From Rosellinia necatrix (taxonomy: Eukaryota > Ascomycota > Sordariomycetes > Xylariales > Xylariaceae), in contig JAGYVD010000003.1 of assembly GCA_021209875.1 (NCBI GenBank), positions 3,596,001 to 3,660,000 of the forward strand: a stretch of 64,000 nt of DNA. The letters run 5' to 3'. The notes under the pieces were generated by a model that was not told where the DNA came from, made no database searches, and saw only the letters and a program-made list of their open reading frames with translations. Positions within the stretch are counted from its first letter, which is position 1. Each line of letters starts with the position of its first letter. Made by a program: the position numbers and the translations under genes. Shown here piece by piece: positions 38,160 through 47,625 of this stretch.

Positions 38160-38335
38160 CCACATACCTACCTACCTATTTACCTAACCTATTTACCTAT
38201 TTACCTAACCTATTTGCCTAACCTATTTGCCTAACCTATTTCCCTACCTACCTACCTACCTCCCTACCTACCTACCTACCTACCTACCCACCTACCACTC
38301 ACCTATCGACCCTTACCTACTTACTTACTTAGTGC
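38160..38335. repeat. (CCTA)n / CCTATTTA array
   Basis: A run of CCTACCTA units interspersed with CCTATTTACCTAAC-like and CCTATTTGCCTAAC-like units. It is a variant of the tetranucleotide motif that recurs through the window, but here it is one-sided rather than palindromic. Confidence 0.8.
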
Positions 38336-38372
38336 CTGGCGTAGTTGACTTACTTAACTTACATACTTGACC

Positions 38373-38398
38373 TCACACACACACACACACACACACAC
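38373..38398. repeat. (CA)n dinucleotide tract
   Basis: About 13 uninterrupted CA units in the PWWP gene upstream region. Confidence 0.85.
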
Positions 38399-38957
38399 CG
38401 CGACATATTCATTAGTGCAACAGCACACGCGACCTTTCACCTCTCATCCCTCCTCTTCCGGACTACCTCAGTCAACTAACTAACTACTGCCACCTCCGCC
38501 GTCCACCACCATTCCGCCATTCGCCATTCGCCATCCGCCACCTGCCATCTGCCACCCGCCGCCCGCCCTCTAATCATTCCACCATCCATCCAATCCTTCC
38601 CCGTCGCATCATTTAATTCACCATACTTTTATTATTTCCCCCCTTCCGTCTCTTGTGCAATACAATACAGACTAAGGGGATAAGACCATATACACCGGCG
38701 ATTCGACTTTAATTGCCGTCATTCACTCAATTGTCGATTGCGGGTGCTATTATCCTCTGTCGTCCTTAGTTACCCCCCTACATTCCTTGTATCTTTTTTT
38801 TTTTTTTTTCCCTCTTAAATTTTGCCAAGATCCCCGTTGTTATTTGGCACCGTCACCTGCTCCACCAGAAAAGTTGGCCCGAACCTGACGCGTTTTCCTC
38901 GCATCTTAGCCTTGACAGGGTTACCGCCTTTGGTCATTAATCCTTTACACCCTCCTA

Positions 38958-39019
38958 TCATCTATCTATTCATCCATCCATCCATCTATCCATCCATCTA
39001 TCCATCCATCCATCCATCC
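38958..39019. repeat. (CATC)n tetranucleotide tract
   Basis: CATC/TATC units in a near-continuous run about 490 nt before the PWWP gene start codon. Confidence 0.85.
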
Positions 39020-39299
39020 TCTATCTACCACTTACCTACCGAATAACCAACCGGCCAACCAATCTACCGCCAAACTACCAGATACCTAGATACTCGCTGA
39101 GAACTCTTATCTCTCTCTTTCTCTCCGCCGTTGTCACGTCACCACCAACACCAAACCACAACAACAACCACAACCACGACAACAACCATAACCAATAATC
39201 ACGACCGCGAATCAACCCAGGTAGATCTACAACATACCTCCCCTATCCCCAGTACGCGAGGGAAAGCAAGGGGAAAAAAGGAGAGAAAAAGGACAAGCC

Positions 39300-39356
39300 G
39301 CGACGACGACGACGACGACGACGACGACAACGACGACGACGACAACGACGACGACG
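39300..39356. repeat. (CGA)n trinucleotide tract
   Basis: CGA repeats with occasional CAA units, ending about 150 nt before the PWWP gene ATG. They probably lie in the 5' UTR and give long poly-Asp or poly-Val frames of no significance. Confidence 0.85.
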
Positions 39357-39505
39357 TCAGCAGCACATTCATAACCACAACACCGACCGCACATCGGGGC
39401 ATCCGACCGTCGCCCCGTCTCACGTCTGACGCCTGACGCCTGACGCCCTTGCAGCCGCTCTTTGGTTACCCGCGCGACACCGTGAGCACTGCACACTTGG
39501 TCAAC

Positions 39506-42011
39506 ATGTCCGACGATACGAATGCGCAACCCGCCGCCGCACGGCCCTCGGAAACCGCTGCTACCGCGAATAGCTCGGCCTCTAGGCCCATCGCCATCGT
39601 CGCCGGTGCTAAGGGCTCCGAGCCTGCTGCATCTGCCGACTCGGGTGCGACTGTCGCGGGCGACGCCGAGACTGCGGAGGGCGGATCTGAGGACCAAGGT
39701 AAGATAACCCCCGAACAACAATACTGCCCGTCTCGCCCATCTCGCCCGTCTCGCGGTTGTGGGCACCTTCCGCATGCGGTCACTACGCGCCAATTTGGTC
39801 GTGTTGGTCGCAAACTCTCCATCCACACGTAACCTAACCTTATTCTATCGATATCGTGCTTTTCTTGCGCACGAATTTACTACCTACCAATCATCCACCA
39901 ACTCACTACCTACTTGCTACTTGCTACTTACTAACCTGCCCACTACCTACCTACCTACCTCTCATTACTCATTCACTCACTACCCAGTACTCAACTACCT
40001 GCACACTGCCTCTAAACTACCACTAAACTACCACTAAACTACTTTGCAAACTACCTTAAAATTATCCCCAAATTACCTCCAAATTGCATTCACATTACCT
40101 CTAGACCATTCAACTTCATACTCGTATCTAACTGAAGAGCAAAGTTCATGCTGACGTTAACTGACAACCTCCACTAGCTCCCAAACCTAACCCTTCCGCC
40201 GCAGCCAAGCCCTCTGCCAACGAGACCACGACCGCAACCGACGGTGATGCCGAGATGGGGGATGATAAGCCAGCTACAGAAGGTGCCGAGCCTGTCGCCG
40301 ATTCAGAGAAGGCGGCCGAGGACGCTGACGATGACACCAATGATACAGCCCCAGCTACGGCCAAGTCGCAACCCCGTCGTAAATCCACTGGCGTGGCGGA
40401 TAAGGGAAAGAAACTTAACAGAAAAGCCTCGAGGGTCAAGATCTTGCATTTGGACGCTAAGCCGGGCGATCACTATTTCGCCAAGCTCAAGGGCTTCCCC
40501 CCGTGGCCTGTCGTCATTTGCGAGGAAGACATGCTTCCCCAGAACATGCTCAACTCGAGACCTGTCACCGCCGCACGCCCGGATGGAACGTATCGAGACG
40601 ACTTCGCCGATGGTGGGAAGCGTGCCGGAGACCGCACGTTTCCCGTCATGTATCTTCACACAAATGAGTTGTATGCCCTGCCCCCTTACATTCCCCTCCG
40701 TGGTGCGTGCTAAAAAAAAAATTGTTGTCTGCAGCTCGTGGACACCAAACACAGATTTGAGCGAACTTGACCCTGCTACAGTGGGTGATATGGTTACGGC
40801 CAAGATGCGTAAAGATCTACAAGCAGCCCACGCACTTGCCGCTGAGGGGCATGACCTAGATTACTACAAGAACGTACTCCGAGAATTCGAGGAACAGCGT
40901 CTCGCTAAAGCCGAGGCCAAAAAGTCGAAAGTGAAAACTCCAAAGAAATCCGGCAAGGCTGCTGACGAGGAAGGTGATGTTGACATGGATGCCGAAGACG
41001 AAGCTGGAGAGCCTGCGGAGAAGAAGTCTAGGTCTAAGAAACGCAAAGCGGAAGAAGAGAGCAGCGTACGTTCTTCTCAATATGATGCATTGATCCCAGT
41101 ACTAACGGGTGATATTATCCAGACTCCGCAGCGATCAGACTCCGTTAAAAAACCGAAGATTAAGTTGACCGGCGCCGCAACCCCAAAGACTGCTAATGGC
41201 GTCCAGTCGCCTGTTACAAAGGATTCTGCCAAGCCAACCAAATCTAAGGCAAAGAGTTCCAAGGGAGGTAAAGAAGCAGAGAGCAAGAAGGAAAAGGAGC
41301 CCGCGGCGCCTAAAGAACCCGAGCTGACGCCCGAGGAGAGGCGTGCTAGAAAGGAGGTAGGTCTAGCGCGCACGCCCTCTATAGTGTTGTCTGTTGCTGA
41401 CCCAAGCTGCAGAAAGAAATCTTATTTCTGCGACATCGTCTTCAGAGAGGCCTTCTGCCCCGTGAGGGATCCCCTTTACCAGACGAGATGAAACAAGTAT
41501 CCGACTTCCTCGCAAAACTCGAGACATTTCCAGACCTCGATGTCAGCATTATCCGAGTAACGAAAATCAACAAGGTCCTGAAGGCGATCTTAAAGCTAGA
41601 CACGATTCCGAAAGAAGAAGAGTTCCAATTCAAGCCTCGGTCCCAAACTCTTCTAGACAAGTGGAATATTCTCCTTGCCAGTGATGGAGTGCCGGCCCCC
41701 ACGACAGGGTCATCAGCAACGAATACAAACGGTGTCAACGGAAGTGCGAGTGCGGCCGCGAAAAGCGCTAAAGAGACAACCAACGGTGTTAAAGAGACGC
41801 CCACTGACGGCAAGGCGGAATCCGAGAAGAAGAACACGCCAAAATCCAAAGGTGCGGAGCAAGAGGCCGAGGCCGAAGACAAAGAACATGCTGCGGATGC
41901 GGAGGTTAGTATTCACGACAGTGGCGACGATTTTAGGCGAGGAACCAGAACTAACCAACATAGCAGAAGACCACCGAGGCCGCCACAGCAACAACGGCGG
42001 CGGCATCGTAG
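39506..42011 (+). CDS. PWWP-domain chromatin protein with TFIIS-N/LEDGF-like domain
   Basis: Exons are 39506-39698, 40178-40670, 40735-41356, 41413-41904 and 41967-42011, closing in phase to give 614 residues. After an Ala/Ser/Thr-rich N-terminus comes a PWWP domain at about residues 158-250 (KPGDHYFAKLKGFPPWPVVI, with FPPWP replacing PWWP, then PVMYLHTNEFSWTPNTDLSE spanning intron 2). PWWP domains read H3K36 methylation. A basic, disordered middle with clustered KSK/KKPK motifs follows. At about residues 460-525 is a helical domain (MKQVSDFLAKLETFPDLDVS, then KINKVLKAILKLDTIP) like the TFIIS N-terminal or integrase-binding fold. The architecture resembles LEDGF/HDGF-type readers, so a role in transcribed chromatin is likely. 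The first intron (479 nt) is unusually long and carries CCTA repeats. The last exon is only 15 codons. Confidence 0.85.
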
Positions 42012-42781
42012 TCAGCCACACAGAGACAGCAGCTGCTACAGGGAATAGCTACAGGGTGGCTATAGGGGAGTAGAAGAAGCGGGTAGAAAATACGAGGCGT
42101 TCGGGAGCATTCGATCTGGTCGGGACAATGGCACATGGGTCGTAGCTCCACTGACACGGTGATGAGGAAGGCAAATATGCTAAGACGAATGGCTTGGCTT
42201 GGCATGTGTTATCTTATGTAAACTAAGCAGATTCTCGCGCCCCAGTGCCTTGGAGGACGTGTGTTTTGAGGCGTGGCTGAAGTGTTGGCTCGTGAATATC
42301 GGGATATGAGCGCAAAGGGCTGGGATGGTGAGGGAGCTCCAACCGGACGACCCAGGAGCTTTGTTTGCTTGTAGGCCACTTTTTCACGTTCTCTCTTTTT
42401 TCCCCCATTATCATTATCACCAATAATTGAGAGCTACTAGCAAGGGTTTTTTTTTTTTTTTCTTCCTTTCCTTTTCATTCCGTTTTCAAGGAGTTACATG
42501 GTTTGGGTTGGGTCTCGCAATAAAAAGTCGCTTCATCTCAACAAATAGATTGTTAAAAGTACCTACTTCGTACTCCAATTCTCTTCAACAGACCTAACCA
42601 GAAGGAGTAGTCCGATCAACTGTCCAATACCAACTGATCTGCCTACCTAGGTACCTAAGTAGGTAGCTAGGTTGATAATTTAGTGACTATAAGTCAATTT
42701 TCCACATCAATCTTGTATAGTTATAGAAGTAAAAATATCTTTAAACGCCGTGAAAAAAAATATTGGTTATATATAATATAT
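42012..42781. other. Intergenic region left of the inverted-repeat segment
   Basis: PWWP gene 3' flank. It holds a poly-T tract near 42447-42461 and a TACCTAGGTACCTAAGTAGG cluster at about 42644-42664. It becomes AT-rich toward 42720. No gene is supported. Confidence 0.5.
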
Positions 42782-42808
42782 AACTATAGTTATATATATA
42801 GTTATATA
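42782..42808 (+). repeat. Left arm of 27-bp AT-rich inverted repeat
   Basis: The arm begins AACTATAGTTATATATATAG. It is identical over 27 bp to the reverse complement of 44917-44943, so the pair brackets 2.16 kb containing the two decayed nuclease-like genes. AT richness makes chance matches easier, but the GTTA and CTATAG interruptions fall at the same places in both arms. Confidence 0.75.
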
Positions 42809-43088
42809 AAAAAAAATTGTTCTTATTTTATATTTGTTCTGGTTACAGTTCCTATATAGACAATCCCCCCTTGTCTTTCTTAGATCCACTCTGGCCTTCA
42901 TAGCTTCTATCCGCCAGCCACAGTGGCGCCTCACCATGTATCCCTTAACCCCGGCCAAGTACCTACTACCTACCGCCGCAGCGTCGCCGTGGCGACGCCC
43001 CAAACGCGTTATCTTCCAGCGCCTGCACCACCATAACCATTCGCACTCATGTGGTGCATCATCATATTAACTAACATATGCTTCTCAA

Positions 43089-43963
43089 TTGCTCCATTCC
43101 CGTCACTGCCCGACATCCTATGCTGCAATCCTAATCAACATCGCCGCCTGGATCGAGGGCATTGAGCCTACTGCTTCGATTGAATCGATTGAACCGATTG
43201 AACGCCCTGCTCGAAGGCGCAAGCTGGAGCCGTCATCCCCGGACACCTTCGCCTGCCCGTTCAATGTCCTGGCGAATACGCCTCCTGCCACCAGTACGTC
43301 TTCGAGCTTCAGAGCGCTGAAACGAAGTGCGGCCAATGGTCCCGAGAGCGGTGACGACGATCTGCCAGCCCGACTAAGAAGTCGACCGGTAATTTGCTGC
43401 TGCTCGAGAAGCCTGTCTATATTCAAGGCACGATCGACACTGTTGCCATCCTTCCCGCCGATGTCCGGGACTTATACGATCGAATTGGCTTAGCCATAGA
43501 CAAAGAGGCCATCATTCCGAGTGAGGTACGGGAAGAGGTTGTCTCTAGGATTGGACCTCGAGCGGCGCGTGACTCTCGCTATCGGCAGCAGGCAACGCCC
43601 CGGGCTCAGGCTATACATGCTTCTTTGCAGGATATACTGCTTGAAGCGCAGGCCGCTGTCCGAGACGGATACCATGAGACTGGCTGGAACCACCACGTGC
43701 ACACTCCTTTCCTCAAACTCGTATGTCGCTCTAGAGAGCCCGACGACGGATTCGTACGACCATCCCAAATGCCGCCGACTACTGTCCAGGACCCCTCGAC
43801 TCGCACCTGCTCCGCCCGTTTCGTTTCCATCATGTCTGCAACCATCCACAGCGAGTGTGCGCCAAGGAAACGCGTGATGCCAGCACCAAGATTATGGGCG
43901 CCGGCACTCTCTCTCTCCCAACCTCGTCGATGTCCGATGCTAATCGCCGGCCTGCTGGGCTAG
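43089..43963 (+). pseudogene. Decayed PD-(D/E)XK nuclease-like gene, plus-strand copy
   Basis: The remnant reads IAAWIEGIEP near the start, then a polar Ser/Pro-rich segment, then after a frame change LLLLEKPVYIQ, ILPADVRDLYDRIGLAIDKE, IPSEVREEVVSRIG and DGYHETGWNHHVHTPFLKLV. A later RFVSIMSATIHSECAPR block follows. This order matches the fungal PD-(D/E)XK nuclease-like family (Pfam PF20516, as I remember it). The first part lies in the 43089 frame and the second in the 43394 frame. The joining frame upstream is closed by TGA, so a roughly 1-nt shift near 43360-43395 is implied. No clear initiator ATG precedes the IAAWI block in frame, and the predicted catalytic C-terminal region is missing. 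I read it as truncated and frameshifted. Confidence 0.6.
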
Positions 43964-44404
43964 ACTCGTGCTGGCGGAAACTGGGGCAGCATCGTCTTGG
44001 CATGATTTGACACTGACGGGCTTGGCCAGCTTGAGCAGATCGAATCGAGTCTTGATAGGGCTTGTAGATCGCTGTCGCGTAGGCCTTGCGAGGTTCGCCG
44101 GTAAGCTAGTTTGGGCCGTGATATTCTCGGGGACGGGTGTGCTTTCGTTCGAGACATCTGCAGCTCTTTCCCGTCCTCTCGAACCTGATGATCAGCCTCT
44201 GGGCACCATGCCAATTGCCGGCGGGGTTATAGGGCTTGTGGGGATGGTGTTCGGCTGGTGAAATGCTTCGGAAACCAGGTTGTCGCTGTCGTCTTCGCAA
44301 TGACGTAGACGTTTTGCAGGGCGAATTTCAGTTGTCGGTTGATGGAGATCAGAGCTTATCGTATTAATCCAAGTCTGGATCCGGTCTAAATGAGTGGACA
44401 GCAT
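43940..44404 (-). pseudogene. Decayed PD-(D/E)XK nuclease-like gene, minus-strand N-terminal fragment
   Basis: From an ATG at 44404 the frame reads MLSTHLDRIQTWINTI, a KRLRHCEDDSD basic-acidic stretch, then TSPITPPAIGMVPRG and an in-frame TGA at 44194-44192. It continues open as SSGSRGRERAADVSNEST to SPIKTRFDLLKLAKPVSV and stops at 43942-43940. The WI...KRLR...TPP...LLKLAKPV order parallels the N-terminal part of the plus-strand copy (WI...RRRK...LLLLEKPV). The TGA sits where a CGA arginine codon would fit, so a C-to-T change is plausible. The frame ends well before the conserved middle of the family, so this is an N-terminal fragment whose 3' end runs into the other copy. Confidence 0.55.
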
Positions 44405-44916
44405 GAATCCACGGGTACGGCGCTCTTGTGGCGCACGCGCGAAGACCTACTTTTCCACGAAGCTCGGAGTTGCAATATAAACAGGACCCCGATGGAGATA
44501 GTTACCTTCCATACCATGGAGATTCGCGACCGCGAGATGCTGGTTAAGATAAAGGCAACGACGGACTGGCGGGAAGCACTAAAGCCTCACGCGGTTTAGC
44601 GGATGGCGGAGCAGAGGCCTTCCTCTGCCTTTGTCGGGCTCGGAGGTGTTTAGCATATGAGGTGGTGTCAAAGCACCGGCTGTTTGCGAACATCTTAATA
44701 AAGTTGTGGGTGCAACGATGCCGCCGTCGAAGATAGTTGAAAGCGGTGATTAAACATAATATCGTCTTCGGGGGGCGCATAAGGTACATCTCGAAGAGAT
44801 AAAGGTACATGGAGATAGGCGTCGATGTGGCGTTGCGGCTGGCGGGTTGGCGTGAAGGCGGATGTGGGCTTTTGACTGTAACAGCAAAAACAAACACGTA
44901 TAACTATATATAACTA

Positions 44917-44943
44917 TATATAACTATATATATAACTATAGTT
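44917..44943 (-). repeat. Right arm of 27-bp AT-rich inverted repeat
   Basis: Reverse complement of the left arm at 42782-42808. On the inner side it continues as further TATATAGTTA units, so the arm lies in a short 10-bp AT array spanning about 44900-44955. Confidence 0.75.
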
Positions 44944-45319
44944 AACTATATATCTTAATACGGTCTATTAACAGCAGCAAGGCAACACTCTCCCTGCATA
45001 ACTACCAATACTTAGGTACATAGGTACGTACCTACTTCTATAATTTGCAGGGACAAGGTGGGTCTGATCCCAACCGGACCCCCTCCTCAACATCAAGTCA
45101 CCACCCCACACAAGGCCAAGGTGCCTAGGTACCTACCTATGTTACCCCATTCAGCCGTCTCACTATATCGTCACAGGAGGCAGGCCATGGTCACAACTCT
45201 CGGGTTGTTCGGCTTTCACCTCGACAAACTGGGGGCCTATTGAAGCGAAAAACAAAACTGTACAGGGTCAAACCAATAAAATATAATCGAACCATTTCCG
45301 TTTCCGTTTCCGTCTCTAC

Positions 45320-45382
45320 CGGCACTACTACGACCACGACCGGCACTACTACGACCACGACCGGCACTACTACGACCACGAC
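45320..45382. repeat. Three copies of a 21-bp minisatellite
   Basis: Three perfect 21-bp units beginning CGGCACTACTACG, ending 45 nt before the start codon of the next gene, so probably within its 5' UTR. Confidence 0.9.
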
Positions 45383-45426
45383 CAGCACCCCGCGACCCCA
45401 TCCGATCGCCCCCGCAAGACCTTGCC

Positions 45427-46461
45427 ATGAGGCCCGGCCTGACACTTAATACGGAGGCTGCGGCCTCGAAGGCATCGCGGCAGCAGTCACCGGCGCATCG
45501 GGCGGCCGCTCCGGTACTAGACGGCGGCAACCCTCCCACGAGGCCCTTCCAGTCTACGACCCCGATCCCGGTTCCGATACCGATGCCCTACGCGCCGCGG
45601 GAGCCGCGGCAAGTGTCGCCGCGTTCCTCGTCGCCCACGCGGCCAACCTACAGCCCCATCACACCACCCTTGAACGCCGCCGCTTTCCCGCCACGGCCAA
45701 CATACACACACGGCTCGCACGCCGACGCGACGGCTGCACCAGCACCCCCGCCGGAACCCATAGACTTCAACAGCAACCCAGACGTTCTCGCGCTGAAGTC
45801 GGCCATCTCGATCCTGCAGATGCAGCGCAGAAAGGCAGTGCGGGACATGGCGACGCTAGATCACGTGAAAGATGCCGCGCTCGCCGAGCCCGAGGCTTTC
45901 GTCCGGGACCTAACGACCGGACGAGTACGTGTCGAAGGGGATCGGTTGTTTGGTGGCGGCGGCGGCGGCGGCGAGAAAGGCGAGGGTGAGGATGGCGACA
46001 GCGACAGCGGCAGCGACAACGGCAGCAGCAGCGGTACCGACCATGACAGCGAGGGAGATAACCCCGATCACAGCTGCAGCAGGGGGACAAAATATGCCGG
46101 CACCGGCCCGCAACCAGTGACGGACCAAAGACCTGCTTCTCAGATAGGCCTTGACATCAATGTACCCGGCACCCCGCCGTGGCGTTCCATTCCCAAGCCT
46201 CAGAACATAGTCCGCTGCCCTCCGATCAACTGGTCGCAGTACGCTATCGTGGGCGAGTCGCTGGACAAGCTGCACAAAGAGCAGGTACAGCGCCCCGCCC
46301 AAGGCACCCCAGCCATCCTAACGCTCGAGGGTCGTTTTGAGTTCAAGGGTGGTGATGGCAGAGGCGTCGGAAAGCAGGAGCGTTATCTCGGTGTCGCGGC
46401 ACCTTATGCACCGGGGAAGGATAGGATCGACGCGAAGCCAAAGATCCCCCCGAGGCGGTAG
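45427..46461 (+). CDS. Conserved fungal protein of unknown function (344 aa)
   Basis: A single-exon frame from the ATG at 45427. The first 110 residues are Pro/Ser/Arg-rich and disordered. A helical block LALKSAISILQMQRRKAVRD followed by HVKDAALAEPEAFVRDLTTG lies at about residues 120-165. A poly-Gly run and an acidic Ser/Asp tract follow. The C-terminal part has the conserved IPKPQNIVRCPPINWSQYAI and VGESLDKLHKEQ segments, then KQERYLGVAAPYAPGKDRI. I remember both conserved blocks from uncharacterised Pezizomycotina proteins but no function. There is no membrane segment or signal peptide. The charge and absence of enzymatic motifs suggest a nuclear or scaffold protein, which is inference only. 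Confidence 0.75.
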   Translation: MRPGLTLNTEAAASKASRQQSPAHRAAAPVLDGGNPPTRPFQSTTPIPVPIPMPYAPREPRQVSPRSSSPTRPTYSPITPPLNAAAFPPRPTYTHGSHADATAAPAPPPEPIDFNSNPDVLALKSAISILQMQRRKAVRDMATLDHVKDAALAEPEAFVRDLTTGRVRVEGDRLFGGGGGGGEKGEGEDGDSDSGSDNGSSSGTDHDSEGDNPDHSCSRGTKYAGTGPQPVTDQRPASQIGLDINVPGTPPWRSIPKPQNIVRCPPINWSQYAIVGESLDKLHKEQVQRPAQGTPAILTLEGRFEFKGGDGRGVGKQERYLGVAAPYAPGKDRIDAKPKIPPRR

Positions 46462-47625
46462 GGGCGTGGGCGCCATCACGCGGGATTCGGTACCAACTGG
46501 GTATTAAGGCTGGTGGCGACGGTAGAACCCTGGGAAGGAAGGTTTCGTCCAAGTCTCGCACTTTGCACGCGACATCTGGGGATTACCTTCCGCCTTCGAG
46601 CATCGCCGCCACTACAAGAGAAACGTCCTCGTTGTTATGCGTATGTTTGATCTATGGCTTTTTAATCCTCGAACGACAGTAACCCTTCTTATCTATAGAT
46701 GTATCTCCTGAGAATCATACTGTATATCGAACACGAGAGGGAAACTCACCAGTTGAAATTTCGGCTTCAACGATATTTCACGAGTCTCTAGATCCTTGTC
46801 ATTACAATCCCGACATATCCCTACAAACAACTCCATCCTCTACTTTGCACCGGGAAGTATGAATTGCAAGTTGCCCAAATGGACCTTGATCGGAGTTGGG
46901 GAGATATTAACACCGTAATCTACGGCTAGGCCATCTTAGCGGGGACGGCGGGGAAGGCAATTCGACTGGTTATTGAAGCAGGGGCTTTGAAATCATTAGG
47001 TCAGCTTCGTGAGGATGAGGATTGGTCGTTCAATGCGTCAAACCACGATGTCATGATTGCCATTCTGGTGACATTTAATCGTTTCCGAAGGAAAACCCTG
47101 TTGGGAAAAATGTGAGGGAACACGACAAGTTGTGACAATCGTACGAGGGGCTATAGCTACCACAGTAGACGAAGCCATAACTAGCACTAAGTTGACGCCA
47201 ATAGTGCGGCAATGCATAGTTATTGCCCGAAACACTACGGTAAACCCGCCATCATATAGTGCTCCTAGCGGTGTATTGGTGCGCGGTCTTGGACCTCTTC
47301 TCCTCCGAGGCCCAGGTCCCAGTGAGAGAGACTTAGGAGAAGTACTATAGACTTGCAGACAGACTTCCGCAGAAGATGTCTGGGACCAAGTTCAAGGTTC
47401 AAGGGATCAAACTACCGGAAACCCCTTAGCTATAGAGATTTGGCATCATTTATACACCTGAAAATACAGGTATTCACATTCAAATATTCTAAAGTGCCCT
47501 AATGATGCCTTACCTGACCTTTCCACCAAGACGCCTTGCTTTGAATGCACACTTTCTCAACACCAGTGCTCCACGCTTAATTTCCGTCTTGGCCTTTATA
47601 CGCCGGCCCGGGCGCCTCCAGTCCC
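46462..47625. other. Convergent intergenic region
   Basis: 1.2 kb between two 3' ends. No repeat cluster or gene is recognised; short frames on both strands look random. Confidence 0.45.

Larger units (their letters stand above)
36750..39505. other. Long low-complexity intergenic region upstream of the PWWP gene
   Basis: 2.7 kb without a supported gene. It contains (AAC/ACA)n near 37430-37475, CACCATCACC runs near 37816-37863, (CCTA)n-type arrays, a CA dinucleotide tract, CATC repeats, a poly-T tract near 38791-38810 and a CGA tract just before the start of the next gene. Long open frames here (for example 39227-39826 on the minus strand) consist of translated simple repeat. Parts after about 38.4 kb are strongly pyrimidine-rich and are likely promoter and 5' UTR. 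Confidence 0.5.
44405..45426. other. Intergenic region right of the nuclease relics
   Basis: Contains the right inverted-repeat arm, a TACGTACCTACTT/CCTAGGTACCTACCTA cluster (about 45012-45141) and a 21-bp minisatellite next to the following gene. The frame at 44390-44599 is not recognisable. Confidence 0.5.

Noticed and set aside
39227..39826. 199-codon minus-strand frame and 120-codon minus-strand frame over the PWWP first exon
   Set aside because: The frames translate CGA and similar repeats into Val or Ser runs and lie antisense to a well-supported first exon; no family resemblance.
43089..44404. A single intact nuclease gene
   Set aside because: Conserved blocks fall on opposite strands and in different frames with an in-frame stop, so two broken fragments explain the sequence better.
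44390..44599. 69-codon frame next to the nuclease relic as a possible third nuclease fragment
   Set aside because: I could not align it with any part of the family; it overlaps the antisense start of the minus-strand fragment.
45240..45449. Thr-rich 69-codon frame as a separate gene
   Set aside because: It is a translation of the 21-bp minisatellite and overlaps the start of the better supported 344-residue frame.
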